This document shows, in pieces, positions 1-7,645 of a stretch of 64,000 nt of DNA. The notes beneath the pieces were generated by a model, which made no database searches, was not told where the DNA came from, and was given only the letters and a program-made list of their open reading frames with translations. Position 1 is the first letter of the stretch. Each line of letters opens with the position of its first letter. This stretch comes from Streptomyces werraensis (lineage in GTDB: Bacteria; Actinomycetota; Actinomycetes; Streptomycetales; Streptomycetaceae): positions 304,573 through 368,572 of the forward strand of contig BNBX01000003.1 of assembly GCA_014656175.1 (NCBI GenBank), in the 5' to 3' direction. The position numbers were made by a program, and so were the translations under genes.

Positions 1-1479
1 TTCACCCTGACGGCGGACGGCGAGACCAGCCACCCCTTCGACATCGACGCGAAGGCGTACGAGCGTCTGCGGCTGGACTCGGCGAAGTACTACTACACCC
101 AGCGCAGCGGGGTGGCGATCCGTGAGGACCTGCGCCCCGGCTACGGCCGCCCGGCCGGCCACGTGGACGTCGCCCCGAACCAGGGCGACGGCGCGGTGCC
201 CTGCCGGCCCGGGGAGTGCGACTACACCCTGGACGTCACCGGCGGCTGGTACGACGCGGGCGACCACGGCAAGTACGTCGTCAACGGCGGCATCAGCACC
301 TGGGAGGTGCTCAGCACCTACGAGCGCGCCAGGCACGCCCGTACCGGCGAGCCGCACAAGCTGGGCGACCGCACGCTGAACATCCCGGAGAGCGGCAACA
401 AGGTCCCCGACATCCTCGACGAGGCCCGCTGGGAGCTGGAGTTCCTGCTGAAGATGCAGGTGCCCGACGGCGAGCCGCTGGCCGGCATGGCCCACCACAA
501 GATCCACGACGAGCAGTGGACCGGGCTGCCCCTGCTGCCGCACGACGACCCGCAGAAGCGCGAGCTGCACCCGCCGACCACCGCCGCCACCCTGAACCTC
601 GCCGCCACGGCGGCCCAGGCCGCCCGGCTGTACCGCCCCTACGACAAGCAGTTCGCCGACCGTGCCCTGGCGGCGGCGCGCAAGGCCTGGGCGGCCGCAC
701 TGGCCCACCCGGACCGCATCGCCGATCCCGACGACGGCGTCGGCGGCGGCGCCTACCCCGACGACACCGTGTCCGACGAGTTCTACTGGGCGGCCGCCGA
801 GCTCTACCTCACCACCGCTGAGCGGGAGTTCAGGGACCACGTGCTGAACTCGCCGGTGCACACCGCGGACATCTTCGGCCCGACGGGCTTCGACTGGGCG
901 CGCACCGCCGCGGCCGGCCGCCTCGACCTCGCCACGGTGCCGAACAAGCTGCCCGGCCTCGACAAGGTCCGCCGCTCCGTGGTCGCGGGCGCCGACCGCT
1001 ACCTGGCCACCCTGAAGGCACACCCGTACGGGATGCCGTACGCGCCGCAGGGCAACGTCTACGACTGGGGCTCCAGCCACCAGGTGCTCAACAACGCCGT
1101 CGTCCTCGCCACCGCCTTCGACCTCACGGGCGCGGCGAAGTACCGGGACGGCGCGCTGCAGAGCATGGACTACATCCTCGGCCGCAACGCGCTCAACATC
1201 TCCTACGTCACCGGCTACGGCGAGGTCCACGCCAAGAACCAGCACAGCCGGTGGTACGCCCGCCAGCTCGACCCGAACCTGCCCAGCCCGCCCGCCGGCA
1301 CCCTGTCCGGCGGACCCAACTCCAGCATCCAGGACCCGTTCGCCCAGTCGAAACTGCAGGGCTGCGTCGGTCAGTTCTGCTTCATCGACGACATCCAGTC
1401 CTGGTCGACCAACGAGCACACCATCAACTGGAACGCCGCCCTGACCCGCATGGCCGCCTTCGTGGCCGACCAGGGCTGA
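1..1479 (+). CDS. Glycoside hydrolase family 9 endoglucanase, 3' part (5' end outside window)
   Basis: Open from the first base, so only the C-terminal ~492 residues are present; the start and any signal peptide, cellulose-binding or Ig-like module lie upstream. The visible part is the (alpha/alpha)6 catalytic domain of a secreted cellulase that cleaves beta-1,4-glucan. GH9 landmarks in order: the [13 protein letters not shown] block near the start of the domain with the DAGD aspartates that act as catalytic base, a degenerate substrate-loop block with the QHSR core, and the C-terminal [17 protein letters not shown] block whose Glu is the expected proton donor. The protein ends 11 residues after that block, so no C-terminal carbohydrate-binding module follows. 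A perfect hairpin terminator begins 15 bp downstream. Family assignment is firm; exact cellulose versus beta-glucan preference cannot be read here. Confidence 0.93.
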   Translation, partial: FTLTADGETSHPFDIDAKAYERLRLDSAKYYYTQRSGVAIREDLRPGYGRPAGHVDVAPNQGDGAVPCRPGECDYTLDVTGGWYDAGDHGKYVVNGGISTWEVLSTYERARHARTGEPHKLGDRTLNIPESGNKVPDILDEARWELEFLLKMQVPDGEPLAGMAHHKIHDEQWTGLPLLPHDDPQKRELHPPTTAATLNLAATAAQAARLYRPYDKQFADRALAAARKAWAAALAHPDRIADPDDGVGGGAYPDDTVSDEFYWAAAELYLTTAEREFRDHVLNSPVHTADIFGPTGFDWARTAAAGRLDLATVPNKLPGLDKVRRSVVAGADRYLATLKAHPYGMPYAPQGNVYDWGSSHQVLNNAVVLATAFDLTGAAKYRDGALQSMDYILGRNALNISYVTGYGEVHAKNQHSRWYARQLDPNLPSPPAGTLSGGPNSSIQDPFAQSKLQGCVGQFCFIDDIQSWSTNEHTINWNAALTRMAAFVADQG

Positions 1480-1493
1480 CCGCCTCCCTGCCC

Positions 1494-1530
1494 GCGCGGG
1501 CCGGTGACCCTCTCGGTCACCGGCCCGCGC
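1494..1530. terminator. Strong hairpin terminator after the cellulase gene
   Basis: Perfect inverted repeat with 16-bp arms at 1494-1509 and 1515-1530 and a 5-nt loop (ctctc). It lies 15 bp after the cellulase stop. There is no clear T-run, as is usual for Streptomyces. Confidence 0.85.
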
Positions 1531-1586
1531 CCGTCCCCTCCGGTACCCCACCGCATATGCCCTGACCTGCGGCTATTTACTGTCCA

Positions 1587-1601
1587 GTACCCGAGCGGTA
1601 C
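1587..1601. promoter_or_regulatory. Candidate operator of the RHH antitoxin
   Basis: Inverted repeat GTACC-N5-GGTAC (arms 1587-1591 and 1597-1601) ends 9 bp before the ATG of the ribbon-helix-helix gene. No Shine-Dalgarno sequence is visible between it and the ATG, so the promoter probably overlaps it. RHH antitoxins commonly repress their own operon; the assignment here is inference from position and symmetry. Confidence 0.35.
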
Positions 1602-1610
1602 CGTAATGCC

Positions 1611-1856
1611 ATGCCAGCTCTCAACGTGGAGTTCAGCGACCGCGAGCTCGAGGACCTCAGGCAGATCGCCAAGGAACGCGGTACGTCCATGAAGGCGCTC
1701 GTACGGGAGGCGGCAGCGGCGGACATCGCCCGTCACCGCGCCCTCCAGGAGGGCGCCGAGGCCTTCCGCCGCTTCTTCGCCACGCACGCCGACGAGTTCG
1801 CCGCCGCGTTCCCCGACGACGAACCGCCCGCCAAAGGCGCAGGACGGGCCGCCTGA
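1611..1856 (+). CDS. Ribbon-helix-helix (Arc/CopG-like) antitoxin
   Basis: 81 residues. Residues 3-38 have the RHH pattern: a short beta strand (ALNVEFS), then two helices (DRELEDLRQIAKERG and SMKALVREAAAADIARH) separated by a Gly-Thr turn. The C-terminal half is Ala/Phe/Glu-rich and suits toxin binding. The ATG is used with no good ribosome-binding site; an inverted repeat just upstream may be its own operator. The downstream gene starts 3 nt after the stop, so the two are co-translated. The pair resembles Streptomyces cassettes annotated as Fic-family toxin-antitoxin systems. The DNA-binding fold is well supported; the toxin-antitoxin role is inferred from the pairing. Confidence 0.75.
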   Translation: MPALNVEFSDRELEDLRQIAKERGTSMKALVREAAAADIARHRALQEGAEAFRRFFATHADEFAAAFPDDEPPAKGAGRAA

Positions 1857-1859
1857 CCG

Positions 1860-2237
1860 ATGCCGCCCGTGCTGCACATCGACGTGCCCTGGCTGCTCCA
1901 GCGGCACGAGGAGGTCCTCCCGGACCAGCCCACCGTCAACGACTTCTCCGCCCTGGTGGCGGCCGTGGCCCGGCACCGTGTCGACCCGCCCCGGCTCGGT
2001 GTGGACTCCGACGCCGCCTGGCGGGCCGCCGCCCTGCTGCACACCCTCGCCGTGCTCCGCCCGCTGCCCTCGGCCAACGCCCGCTTCGCCTGCGCCACGG
2101 CCGTCGCCTACATGTACGTCAGCGGGGCCGGCATCGACCCGCCCTACGGCGCCCTGGTCGATCTCGCGCGCGACCTGATCTCCGGCGCGACCGACGTGTA
2201 CGGCGCCGCCGACCGGCTGAGGTCCTGGCAGATCTGA
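1860..2237 (+). CDS. Fic/Doc-like toxin component with a degenerate catalytic motif
   Basis: 125 residues, about the size of phage P1 Doc. Helical throughout; the region RPLPSANAR (67-75), followed by a hydrophobic helix, aligns with the Fic/Doc core H-x-F-x-D/N-A/G-N-x-R. Only the Ala/Gly position, the Asn (N73) and the last Arg (R75) remain; the catalytic His is Arg67, the Phe is Leu69 and the acidic residue is Ser71. Fic enzymes transfer AMP or phosphate to target hydroxyls using that His, so this copy is unlikely to have the normal chemistry. It follows the RHH antitoxin by 3 nt. It could be a non-catalytic relic, a regulator, or a divergent toxin. Assignment rests on motif position and partner. 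Confidence 0.6.
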   Translation: MPPVLHIDVPWLLQRHEEVLPDQPTVNDFSALVAAVARHRVDPPRLGVDSDAAWRAAALLHTLAVLRPLPSANARFACATAVAYMYVSGAGIDPPYGALVDLARDLISGATDVYGAADRLRSWQI

Positions 2238-2806
2238 CACCCGTCCGCCGCTGGAAAGGCGCCTTCCCGCGGCCGCCGGCCGGGCGCGCGGAAGTACCGC
2301 TGTCGCCGCGCGTGACCTCCGGAAGGGCCCCCCGCGCACGGCGCCGCCGCGCGCTCCGGCAGCGTGCGCGGCCGGGCGGTGCGGACGCGCCGTTCACGCG
2401 GGGCGCGCGCCGCGGAAAAGGCACACCGGGGGAGTGGCACGCGCCTTCGCATCACACCTTGGCCACACCTTCCCGTCACCTCTTTTCAGGGAACCGCGCA
2501 CCCTCGTGGAAAAGGCGCGTGAATGCCGGAACACGGTTCACGGAGCGCCTTCTCCTTTTGACTTTCTGTCAACGCGGGGATGTTGCCCGACCGCCTTGTT
2601 GGCCGCGCACGGGTTGTGCGAGAGTGAGCCACCCGTGAGGGGGTAAAGGCCGGGGACGCTCGCGAGTTGACGAAACGGGTCGGAAGCGCCGCCGGACAAT
2701 TCCCGCCCCCCGCGCCACACCCAAGAGGTATGCACCAATCCTGCGTCCCTTTTCGGTGTCGGAAACGCTCGAACGTCACATGCGCTGTGGGAAGGAACCA
2801 ATCTCA
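2238..2806. other. Intergenic region, 569 bp, no gene seen
   Basis: Short open frames here have no coding bias and overlap each other in several frames. The second half (2450-2700) is less GC-rich than its surroundings, including a patch around 2556-2566 reading CTTTTGACTTT and a TTGACG at 2667, so it probably carries the promoter of the downstream gene. I cannot fix a -10 with proper spacing. Confidence 0.4.
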
Positions 2807-4453
2807 GTGCACACCCCCCACCCCCCTCGTCCTCCCTATCCCCCGCCGGGCGGTGATCCCGGGGAATCCGACGAGGCGCTGGCCGCGCGGCTGCGGGGAC
2901 GTCCGGAGGCGGAAGCCGCGCGTTCCGTCGCCCTGCTGACGGCGCGCCACTGGCACGCGATGCACGACTACGCGACCGTGTGTCTGGCCGCCGGCGGGCG
3001 GACCGCGGCCATGGTCACCGGGGCCGCCCTGCACCGTGTGCTCGACCGGGTCGCGCTCGGCGAGTCCGCCGTGGCCCTCCGTCCCGTCCTTCTCGTGGGG
3101 GTGCGGGACACGGTCCGCGAGTGGGCCGCCGACGACCATGTGGCCGAGGCGCTGCCGGGGCTGCTGAAACCGGCGGGCGGCCGGGGCATGCGCGCGGCGA
3201 CGACCATGACGCCGGAGAACCGCACCCTCGCCCAGCGGGCGTTCCGGTCCCTGCCCGCGCTCGCGCGCTGTCTGCTCTGGCACGTCGAGGTCGAGGCCGA
3301 GCCGATATCCGTGCCCGCAGGACTGCTCGGCACGGACGCCGACCTCGCGTCGGGCGCGCTCGACCAGGCCCGGGAGAAGTTCCGTCAGGGTCTCGTCCGC
3401 GCCCATCAGGAACTGGCGCCCACGCAGGAGTGCCGCTTCTACAACCGGCTGCTGGACGTGCCCATCCGCCGGGGCGGCGAGCTGCTGCCCGACGTGCGCC
3501 GGCACATGGCCGAGTGCCGCTACTGCCGCAACGCGGCCGAGCAGCTCGGCCACTTCGAGTCCGGTCTCGGCACGCTCCTCGCGGAGGCGGTGCTGGGGTG
3601 GGGGGCCCGGCGCTACCTCGACTCGCGGCCGGGCCGCGCCGTGTCCGGCCCGCGCTCCGGCCGCACCGGACGCCGCCGTCGCCGCGGCGGCGGGGACGGC
3701 CGGGCAGGCGCCCGGCACCGGCTGCTCTCCCGGCTTCCGGTGCCCGACCGGCTCGCCATGGCACTGCCCGACCCGGTGCGCTCCACCCGCACCCTGCTCA
3801 CCGGACTCGGCGCGGTGTCCGCGGGCGTGCTGGTCAGCGTGCTCATCGCCGGCTCGTCCACCCCGGACGGCGGCACCGCCGACCCGACGGGCGCCACCGG
3901 CGCGGGCGGCCGGGCCGCCGTGCCGTCGGCCTCCCCGCCCGGCGCGGCGGGCCTGCCCTCGGCGCCGAACCGCACCCGGCTGCGCAACATCGCCTCCGGA
4001 CTGTGCCTGGACACCCGCGCCGAGCCCCAGGACGGCTCAGGCGCCCGGCTGGCGGAGTGCTCCACGGCGTGGACCCAGCAGTGGACGTACGAGGAGGACG
4101 GGCTGCTGCGCAGCGTGGCCGACCCGGGGCTGTGCCTGGACTCCCACAAGGACGCCGGCGTGGTCGTGCTCGGGGCCTGCGCCGACTCCGGCGACCGGAC
4201 CGCCGACGACGTGCGCTACGACCTCACCGTCCAGGGCGAGCTGGTGCCGCGCTGGGACGTGCGGATGGCGCTCGCCCCGTCGACCCCTGACGCGAACGCC
4301 GACATCGTCGTCAAGGTGCGCGACCGTACCGTGGAGCAGCGCTGGGCCGCCGAACCGGTCCGGTCCGCCGACGCGTCGAGCGAGTCCCTTTCCGTCACCG
4401 GCCCGACGGCCCCCTCCGCCCGCTACGCAGGCCTGGCCGAACCGGTGAGCTGA
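2807..4453 (+). CDS. Membrane protein fusing a sigma-factor-like region, an anti-sigma-type zinc finger and a ricin-type lectin domain
   Basis: 548 residues from the GTG at 2807, chosen because GGGAAGG lies about 11 nt upstream; an in-frame ATG at 2756 lacks such a site. Residues ~30-215 resemble ECF sigma factors: a region-2-like helix set (HWHAMHDYATVC) and a region-4-like block (LPALARCLLWHVEVEAEPI) with the downstream helix pair. H233-x3-C237-x2-C240 is the zinc motif of anti-sigma factors. A basic linker precedes one transmembrane segment at ~327-348. The C-terminal half is extracytoplasmic, with a Pro/Ala/Gly-rich spacer and a ricin-B beta-trefoil-like region from ~388 (SGLCLDTRA, QQWTY, PGLCLDS). 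Topology would put the sigma-like part inside and the lectin outside. Role inferred: envelope or carbohydrate sensing. Whether the sigma-like part contacts RNA polymerase is unknown. Confidence 0.8.
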   Translation: MHTPHPPRPPYPPPGGDPGESDEALAARLRGRPEAEAARSVALLTARHWHAMHDYATVCLAAGGRTAAMVTGAALHRVLDRVALGESAVALRPVLLVGVRDTVREWAADDHVAEALPGLLKPAGGRGMRAATTMTPENRTLAQRAFRSLPALARCLLWHVEVEAEPISVPAGLLGTDADLASGALDQAREKFRQGLVRAHQELAPTQECRFYNRLLDVPIRRGGELLPDVRRHMAECRYCRNAAEQLGHFESGLGTLLAEAVLGWGARRYLDSRPGRAVSGPRSGRTGRRRRRGGGDGRAGARHRLLSRLPVPDRLAMALPDPVRSTRTLLTGLGAVSAGVLVSVLIAGSSTPDGGTADPTGATGAGGRAAVPSASPPGAAGLPSAPNRTRLRNIASGLCLDTRAEPQDGSGARLAECSTAWTQQWTYEEDGLLRSVADPGLCLDSHKDAGVVVLGACADSGDRTADDVRYDLTVQGELVPRWDVRMALAPSTPDANADIVVKVRDRTVEQRWAAEPVRSADASSESLSVTGPTAPSARYAGLAEPVS

Positions 4454-4463
4454 GCAGCGCGCC

Positions 4464-4489
4464 CCGGGGCGGCCCGACGGCCGCCCCGG
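4464..4489. terminator. Bidirectional hairpin between convergent genes
   Basis: Perfect 11-bp inverted repeat CCGGGGCGGCC / GGCCGCCCCGG (4464-4474 and 4479-4489) with a CGAC tetraloop. It fills the 44-bp gap between the convergent lectin-fusion and lactate monooxygenase genes, so it can serve both. Confidence 0.8.
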
Positions 4490-4497
4490 ACGGGACG

Positions 4498-5667
4498 TCA
4501 GACCCTCGCCCCGGTGAGGTCGCCGGGACCCACCGTGTCCGGACCCGAGTGGCCCGACAGGGCGAGGGTGAGGTCGAGTTCGGCGAGCAGACAGCGGATC
4601 ACGTGCTCCACGCCCGCCTGCCCGTCCAGGCCCAGCCCGTACACGTACGGACGGCCCACCAGCACCGCGCGGGCGCCCAGCGCGAGCGCCTTGAAGACGT
4701 CGTCACCGGTGCGCACCCCGCTGTCGAACAGCACGGTGAGCCGGTCGCCGACGGCCCGCACCACACCGGGCAGCGCGTCCGCCGCGGCGACCGCGCCCGC
4801 CACCTGCCGGCCGCCGTGGTTGGAGACCACCACGCCGTCCATGCCCGCGTCGGCCGCGAGGCGGGCGTCGTCGGGGTGCAGTACCCCCTTCAGGACGATC
4901 GGCCCGTCCCAGTTCTCCCGCAGGAACGCCAGATCCGGCCAGGTCTTCGCCGGGTCGGCGAACATGCCCACGAAGTGCATCACCGCCGCGTTCGGATCCT
5001 CGTGCACCGGCCTGGCGAGCCCCGCCCGGAACGCCGGGTCGGAGAAGTAGTTGGCGGTGCCCACGCCGTGCAGGAACGGCAGGTACGCCTGGTCGAGGTC
5101 GCGTGGCCGCCAGGACAGCAGGGGCGTGTCCAGGGTGACGACCAGCGCCGTGTACCCGGCCGCCTTCGCCCGGTCGAGGAAGGACCGCGCCACCTCCACG
5201 TCCTTCGGCCAGTACAGCTGGAACCAGCGCTCGGCGTCCCCCATCGCCTCCGCGACCTGCTCCATCGGCGTGCTGGAGGCGGAGGACAGCACGAACGGCA
5301 CGCCCTGCGCGGCCGCGGCGCGCGCGGCCGCGGGCTCGGCGTCCGGATGCATGATCGACAGCACCCCGACCGGCGCCAGGGCGAGCGGCGCGGGCAGCCG
5401 GCGGCCCAGCACCTCCACCGACAGGTCGCGCTCATGGACGTCCCGCAGCATGCGCGGCACGATCCGGCGGCGGTCCAGGGCGGCCCGGTTGGCGCGGGCG
5501 GTGCTGCCGTCGCCCGCGCTGCCGGCGACGTACCCGACCGGACCGGGGCCGAGGCGCCGCTCCGTCAGCTCCTCCAGCCGGGTCAGGTCGGTCGGCAGCC
5601 GCGGCACGGCCCCCGTCATCCCGTTCAGGTAGATCTCGTACTGGAAGTCGGCCCAGTGCTTCGCCAT
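4498..5667 (-). CDS. FMN-dependent alpha-hydroxy-acid oxidase, lactate 2-monooxygenase type
   Basis: 389 residues from the ATG at 5667 (MAKHWADFQYEIY), the usual family start; the frame stays open upstream but reads as non-coding. Members oxidise L-lactate (or related 2-hydroxy acids) with FMN; lactate 2-monooxygenases release acetate, CO2 and water. The TIM-barrel landmarks are present: PVGVLSIMHPDAE near the N-terminus, FQLYWPKD, VTLDTPLLSWRPRDLD, the SNHGGRQ motif holding the catalytic His and substrate-binding Arg, and the FMN-phosphate loop LFDSGVRTGDDVFKALALGA followed by VGRPYVYGL. The long loop between VTLDTP and the catalytic His, with a FLHGVGTANYF segment, is typical of lactate monooxygenase rather than short glycolate oxidases. 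Cytoplasmic, single-gene unit, convergent with the upstream gene. Substrate is by family only. Confidence 0.88.
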   Translation of the reverse strand: MAKHWADFQYEIYLNGMTGAVPRLPTDLTRLEELTERRLGPGPVGYVAGSAGDGSTARANRAALDRRRIVPRMLRDVHERDLSVEVLGRRLPAPLALAPVGVLSIMHPDAEPAAARAAAAQGVPFVLSSASSTPMEQVAEAMGDAERWFQLYWPKDVEVARSFLDRAKAAGYTALVVTLDTPLLSWRPRDLDQAYLPFLHGVGTANYFSDPAFRAGLARPVHEDPNAAVMHFVGMFADPAKTWPDLAFLRENWDGPIVLKGVLHPDDARLAADAGMDGVVVSNHGGRQVAGAVAAADALPGVVRAVGDRLTVLFDSGVRTGDDVFKALALGARAVLVGRPYVYGLGLDGQAGVEHVIRCLLAELDLTLALSGHSGPDTVGPGDLTGARV

Positions 5668-6123
5668 CCGTCCCGCCCTGTCTCGTGGTGCCTCGGGGTG
5701 CCTCGTGGCCCCGACGCATACTGGCCGGTATGCGCCGGTCCCGTCCAGCGTCCGGTGACAGGACGTCCCCTCCGCCCGGCATGACGCGCGGGGTGTTCGA
5801 AGATGACCGGGGAGCGTCCCTTTCATGACCGCAAGGGTTTTCTGTTCGCCCTGCGCACGCCCCAATCGGAATGTTTCAGGCCGATTAACGGGCGGCGGGA
5901 ATTCGGCCATCTGGCAACTTCGCTCCGGCGGGAGCCGTGCGTTTACCGGGTCGACGCGCGTTCGTTTGGTCACTTCGCGCCACTGATTCAATACGCAATG
6001 TTACTGAAATGCATGGGGTCGAGGTGAGTTTCCGCCGGGGACTCGGCAGACTCCGGCACGCCGGTTCGGCACCGACCGAGCACGGGCCGGCAACCGAAGA
6101 AACGAAGCGGAAGGATGCACACA
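5668..6123. other. Divergent intergenic region, 456 bp, no gene seen
   Basis: Lies between the divergently transcribed lactate monooxygenase and SSI genes and must hold both promoters. The part 5840-6020 is notably AT-richer than its neighbours, as expected for the strong SSI promoter side. No repeat or protein-coding signal could be supported. Confidence 0.4.
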
Positions 6124-6558
6124 ATGCGGAACACCGCGCGCTGGGCCATCACTCTGGGTCTCACGGCCACCGCCGTCTGCGCCCCCCTCTCCGGGGCCGC
6201 GCTCGCCGCCCCGGGAGATGCCCCGTCCGCGCTCTACGCCCCCTCTGCCCTGGTGCTCACCGTCGGCAAGGGGGTCAGTGCGACGACCGCCACTCCGGAA
6301 CGCGCGGTCACCCTGACCTGCGCCCCGGGCCCCTCCGGCACCCACCCGGCCGCCGGCTCGGCCTGCGCCGAACTGGCCGCCGTCGGCGGCGACCTGAGCG
6401 CGCTGACGCGCACCGAGGACGTCATGTGCCCGATGGTGTACGACCCGGTGCTGGTCACCGTGGACGGCGTCTGGCAGGGCAAGAGGGTCTCCTACGAGCG
6501 CGTCTTCTCCAACGACTGCGAGATGAACGCCCACGGCTCGAGCGTCTTCGCCTTCTAG
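6124..6558 (+). CDS. ssi: Streptomyces subtilisin inhibitor (SSI family)
   Basis: 144 residues from the ATG at 6124, the length of the classical SSI precursor. This start is preferred over the ATG at 6115 because AGCGGAAGGA sits ~8 nt upstream and known precursors start MRNTARW. Sec signal peptide ~1-29 ending ALA. The mature protein is a dimeric, secreted, tight-binding inhibitor of subtilisin-like and some other serine proteases. The reactive-site loop MCPMVYDPV (101-109) gives P1 = Met104 and P1' = Val105, the same as the original SSI. Four conserved cysteines (C66, C81, C102, C132) form the two disulfides, and the C-terminal SSVFAF is intact. From memory the mature sequence differs only slightly from S. 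albogriseolus SSI. A strong hairpin terminator lies downstream. Confidence 0.97.
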   Translation: MRNTARWAITLGLTATAVCAPLSGAALAAPGDAPSALYAPSALVLTVGKGVSATTATPERAVTLTCAPGPSGTHPAAGSACAELAAVGGDLSALTRTEDVMCPMVYDPVLVTVDGVWQGKRVSYERVFSNDCEMNAHGSSVFAF

Positions 6559-6644
6559 AGACCGGGATCGCACGGTTCCCGTGACCGCGTGGCGGCCCGC
6601 GGACTGGGGAGTACGGGGCACCGCGCGGGAAGTGCGATCCCATG

Positions 6645-6683
6645 GGAGGCCGGCGGGCGGAGTGGGGCCGCCCGCCGGCCTCC
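6645..6683. terminator. Strong hairpin terminator between SSI and the CDGSH gene
   Basis: Perfect 16-bp inverted repeat (6645-6660 and 6668-6683), 7-nt loop AGTGGGG, followed by GGGCTTTT, the closest thing in the window to a classical rho-independent terminator. It sits between convergent genes. Confidence 0.9.
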
Positions 6684-6714
6684 GGGCTTTTCGCGAGGCG
6701 CTGTCGTCGGAAGG

Positions 6715-6978
6715 TCAGGCGCGGTCCCGGTGGCTGGTGTCGCACCAGGGGTAGCGGCGGCTGCGCCGGCAGGTGCACAGGGCCACCTGGAAGCGGTCGG
6801 AGGACACCACCGAACCGTCCTCCAGCTCCACCTCCACCGGACCCTCCACCAGCATCGGCCCCTTGCGCCGCATCACGACCCGGCGGGCCGCGCCGGACGC
6901 GGCCCCGGAAGCGTCGCACGGAGCGCCGGACGAGCCACCGGACGGGGAACGCGCGGGATCAGACGGGCTGTTCGGCAC
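6715..6978 (-). CDS. CDGSH-type iron-sulfur protein
   Basis: 87 residues from a GTG at 6978 that lies inside the 3' end of the upstream methyltransferase gene (20-bp overlap), which suggests translational coupling. The C-terminal block CTCRRSRRYPWCDTSH carries all four cluster ligands of the C-x-C-x2-S-x3-P-x-C-D-x-x-H pattern, so a 3Cys-1His [2Fe-2S] cluster is expected. The usual Gly after the Asp is Thr. The first ~35 residues are low-complexity Ser/Gly/Ala and may be dispensable; a shorter start at the internal MRRKGPML is possible. Third gene of an operon with a haem-oxygenase-like protein and a methyltransferase, an arrangement seen in many Streptomyces. Cytoplasmic redox or cluster-transfer role by family only. 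Confidence 0.85.
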   Translation of the reverse strand: MPNSPSDPARSPSGGSSGAPCDASGAASGAARRVVMRRKGPMLVEGPVEVELEDGSVVSSDRFQVALCTCRRSRRYPWCDTSHRDRA

Positions 6979-7645
6979 GGACCACCACCAGCTCCTCGTC
7001 GTTCTCGTCCGGGGACAGCAGCCCGCGCTCCCGCAGCCACTCCACCCGGGTCCGCAGCACCGGGCCGAAGGCGATCCTCTGTCGCTGCGTCACCGCCGAC
7101 TTCAGCCCCGCGGACCGCAGACAGTCCACGGTCAGTCCGGGGTCGCTGAGCGCCGACTGCACCAGCAGCAGCACCCCGCCCGGCCGCAGCAGCCCCGGCG
7201 CCTCATGGCAGATGCGGTCGAGCACGAGCCGCCCGTCACCGCCGGCGTCCCAGGCGCGGGCCGCGCCGCGCGGCGGCCGGTGCGCCCCGGGGGCGGGGAC
7301 GTACGGGGGATTGGCGAGGACCAGGTCGAACGACCGTCCCCGCACCGGTTCGAACAGGTTGCCGCGCACGACCTCGAGCGGGAGGCCCGCCCGCAGCGCG
7401 TTCAGCCGGGCCGCGTACACCGCCCGCCGCGACACGTCGACCGCGGTCACCCGGGCGCCGCGCCGGGCGGCCGTCAGGGCCAGGGCACCGGAACCGGTGC
7501 CGACGTCGAGGACCGCCGCGCCCGGCGCCAACGGCTCGTCGGCCAGGGCCGCCGCCAGCAGCTCGGTGTCCTCTTGAGGGGCGTACACGCCCGGGAGTAC
7601 CAGACTTTTCACAGGCGGCCGAGTACCCCGTTGGTCAAGAGCCAT
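6959..7645 (-). CDS. HemK-like class I SAM-dependent methyltransferase
   Basis: 228 residues. Rossmann-fold methyltransferase: SAM-binding motif I DVGTGSG (47-53), acidic end of strand 2 TAVD (67-70), and NPPY (112-115), the active-site motif of enzymes that methylate Gln or Asn amide or exocyclic amine nitrogens. Length and the PQEDTELL segment near the N-terminus fit the short HemK2/Mtq2-like group rather than PrmC, which has an extra N-terminal domain. Its start overlaps the end of the upstream redox gene by 11 bp and its end overlaps the CDGSH gene by 20 bp, so the three are one coupled operon. The substrate in this operon is not known; release-factor methylation is possible but unproven. 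Confidence 0.85.
   Translation of the reverse strand: MALDQRGTRPPVKSLVLPGVYAPQEDTELLAAALADEPLAPGAAVLDVGTGSGALALTAARRGARVTAVDVSRRAVYAARLNALRAGLPLEVVRGNLFEPVRGRSFDLVLANPPYVPAPGAHRPPRGAARAWDAGGDGRLVLDRICHEAPGLLRPGGVLLLVQSALSDPGLTVDCLRSAGLKSAVTQRQRIAFGPVLRTRVEWLRERGLLSPDENDEELVVVRAEQPV

Noticed and set aside
5668..5991. Extended N-terminus of the lactate monooxygenase (start at 5991)
   Set aside because: The additional 108 residues show no family similarity; the family start MAKHW at 5667 is the better choice.
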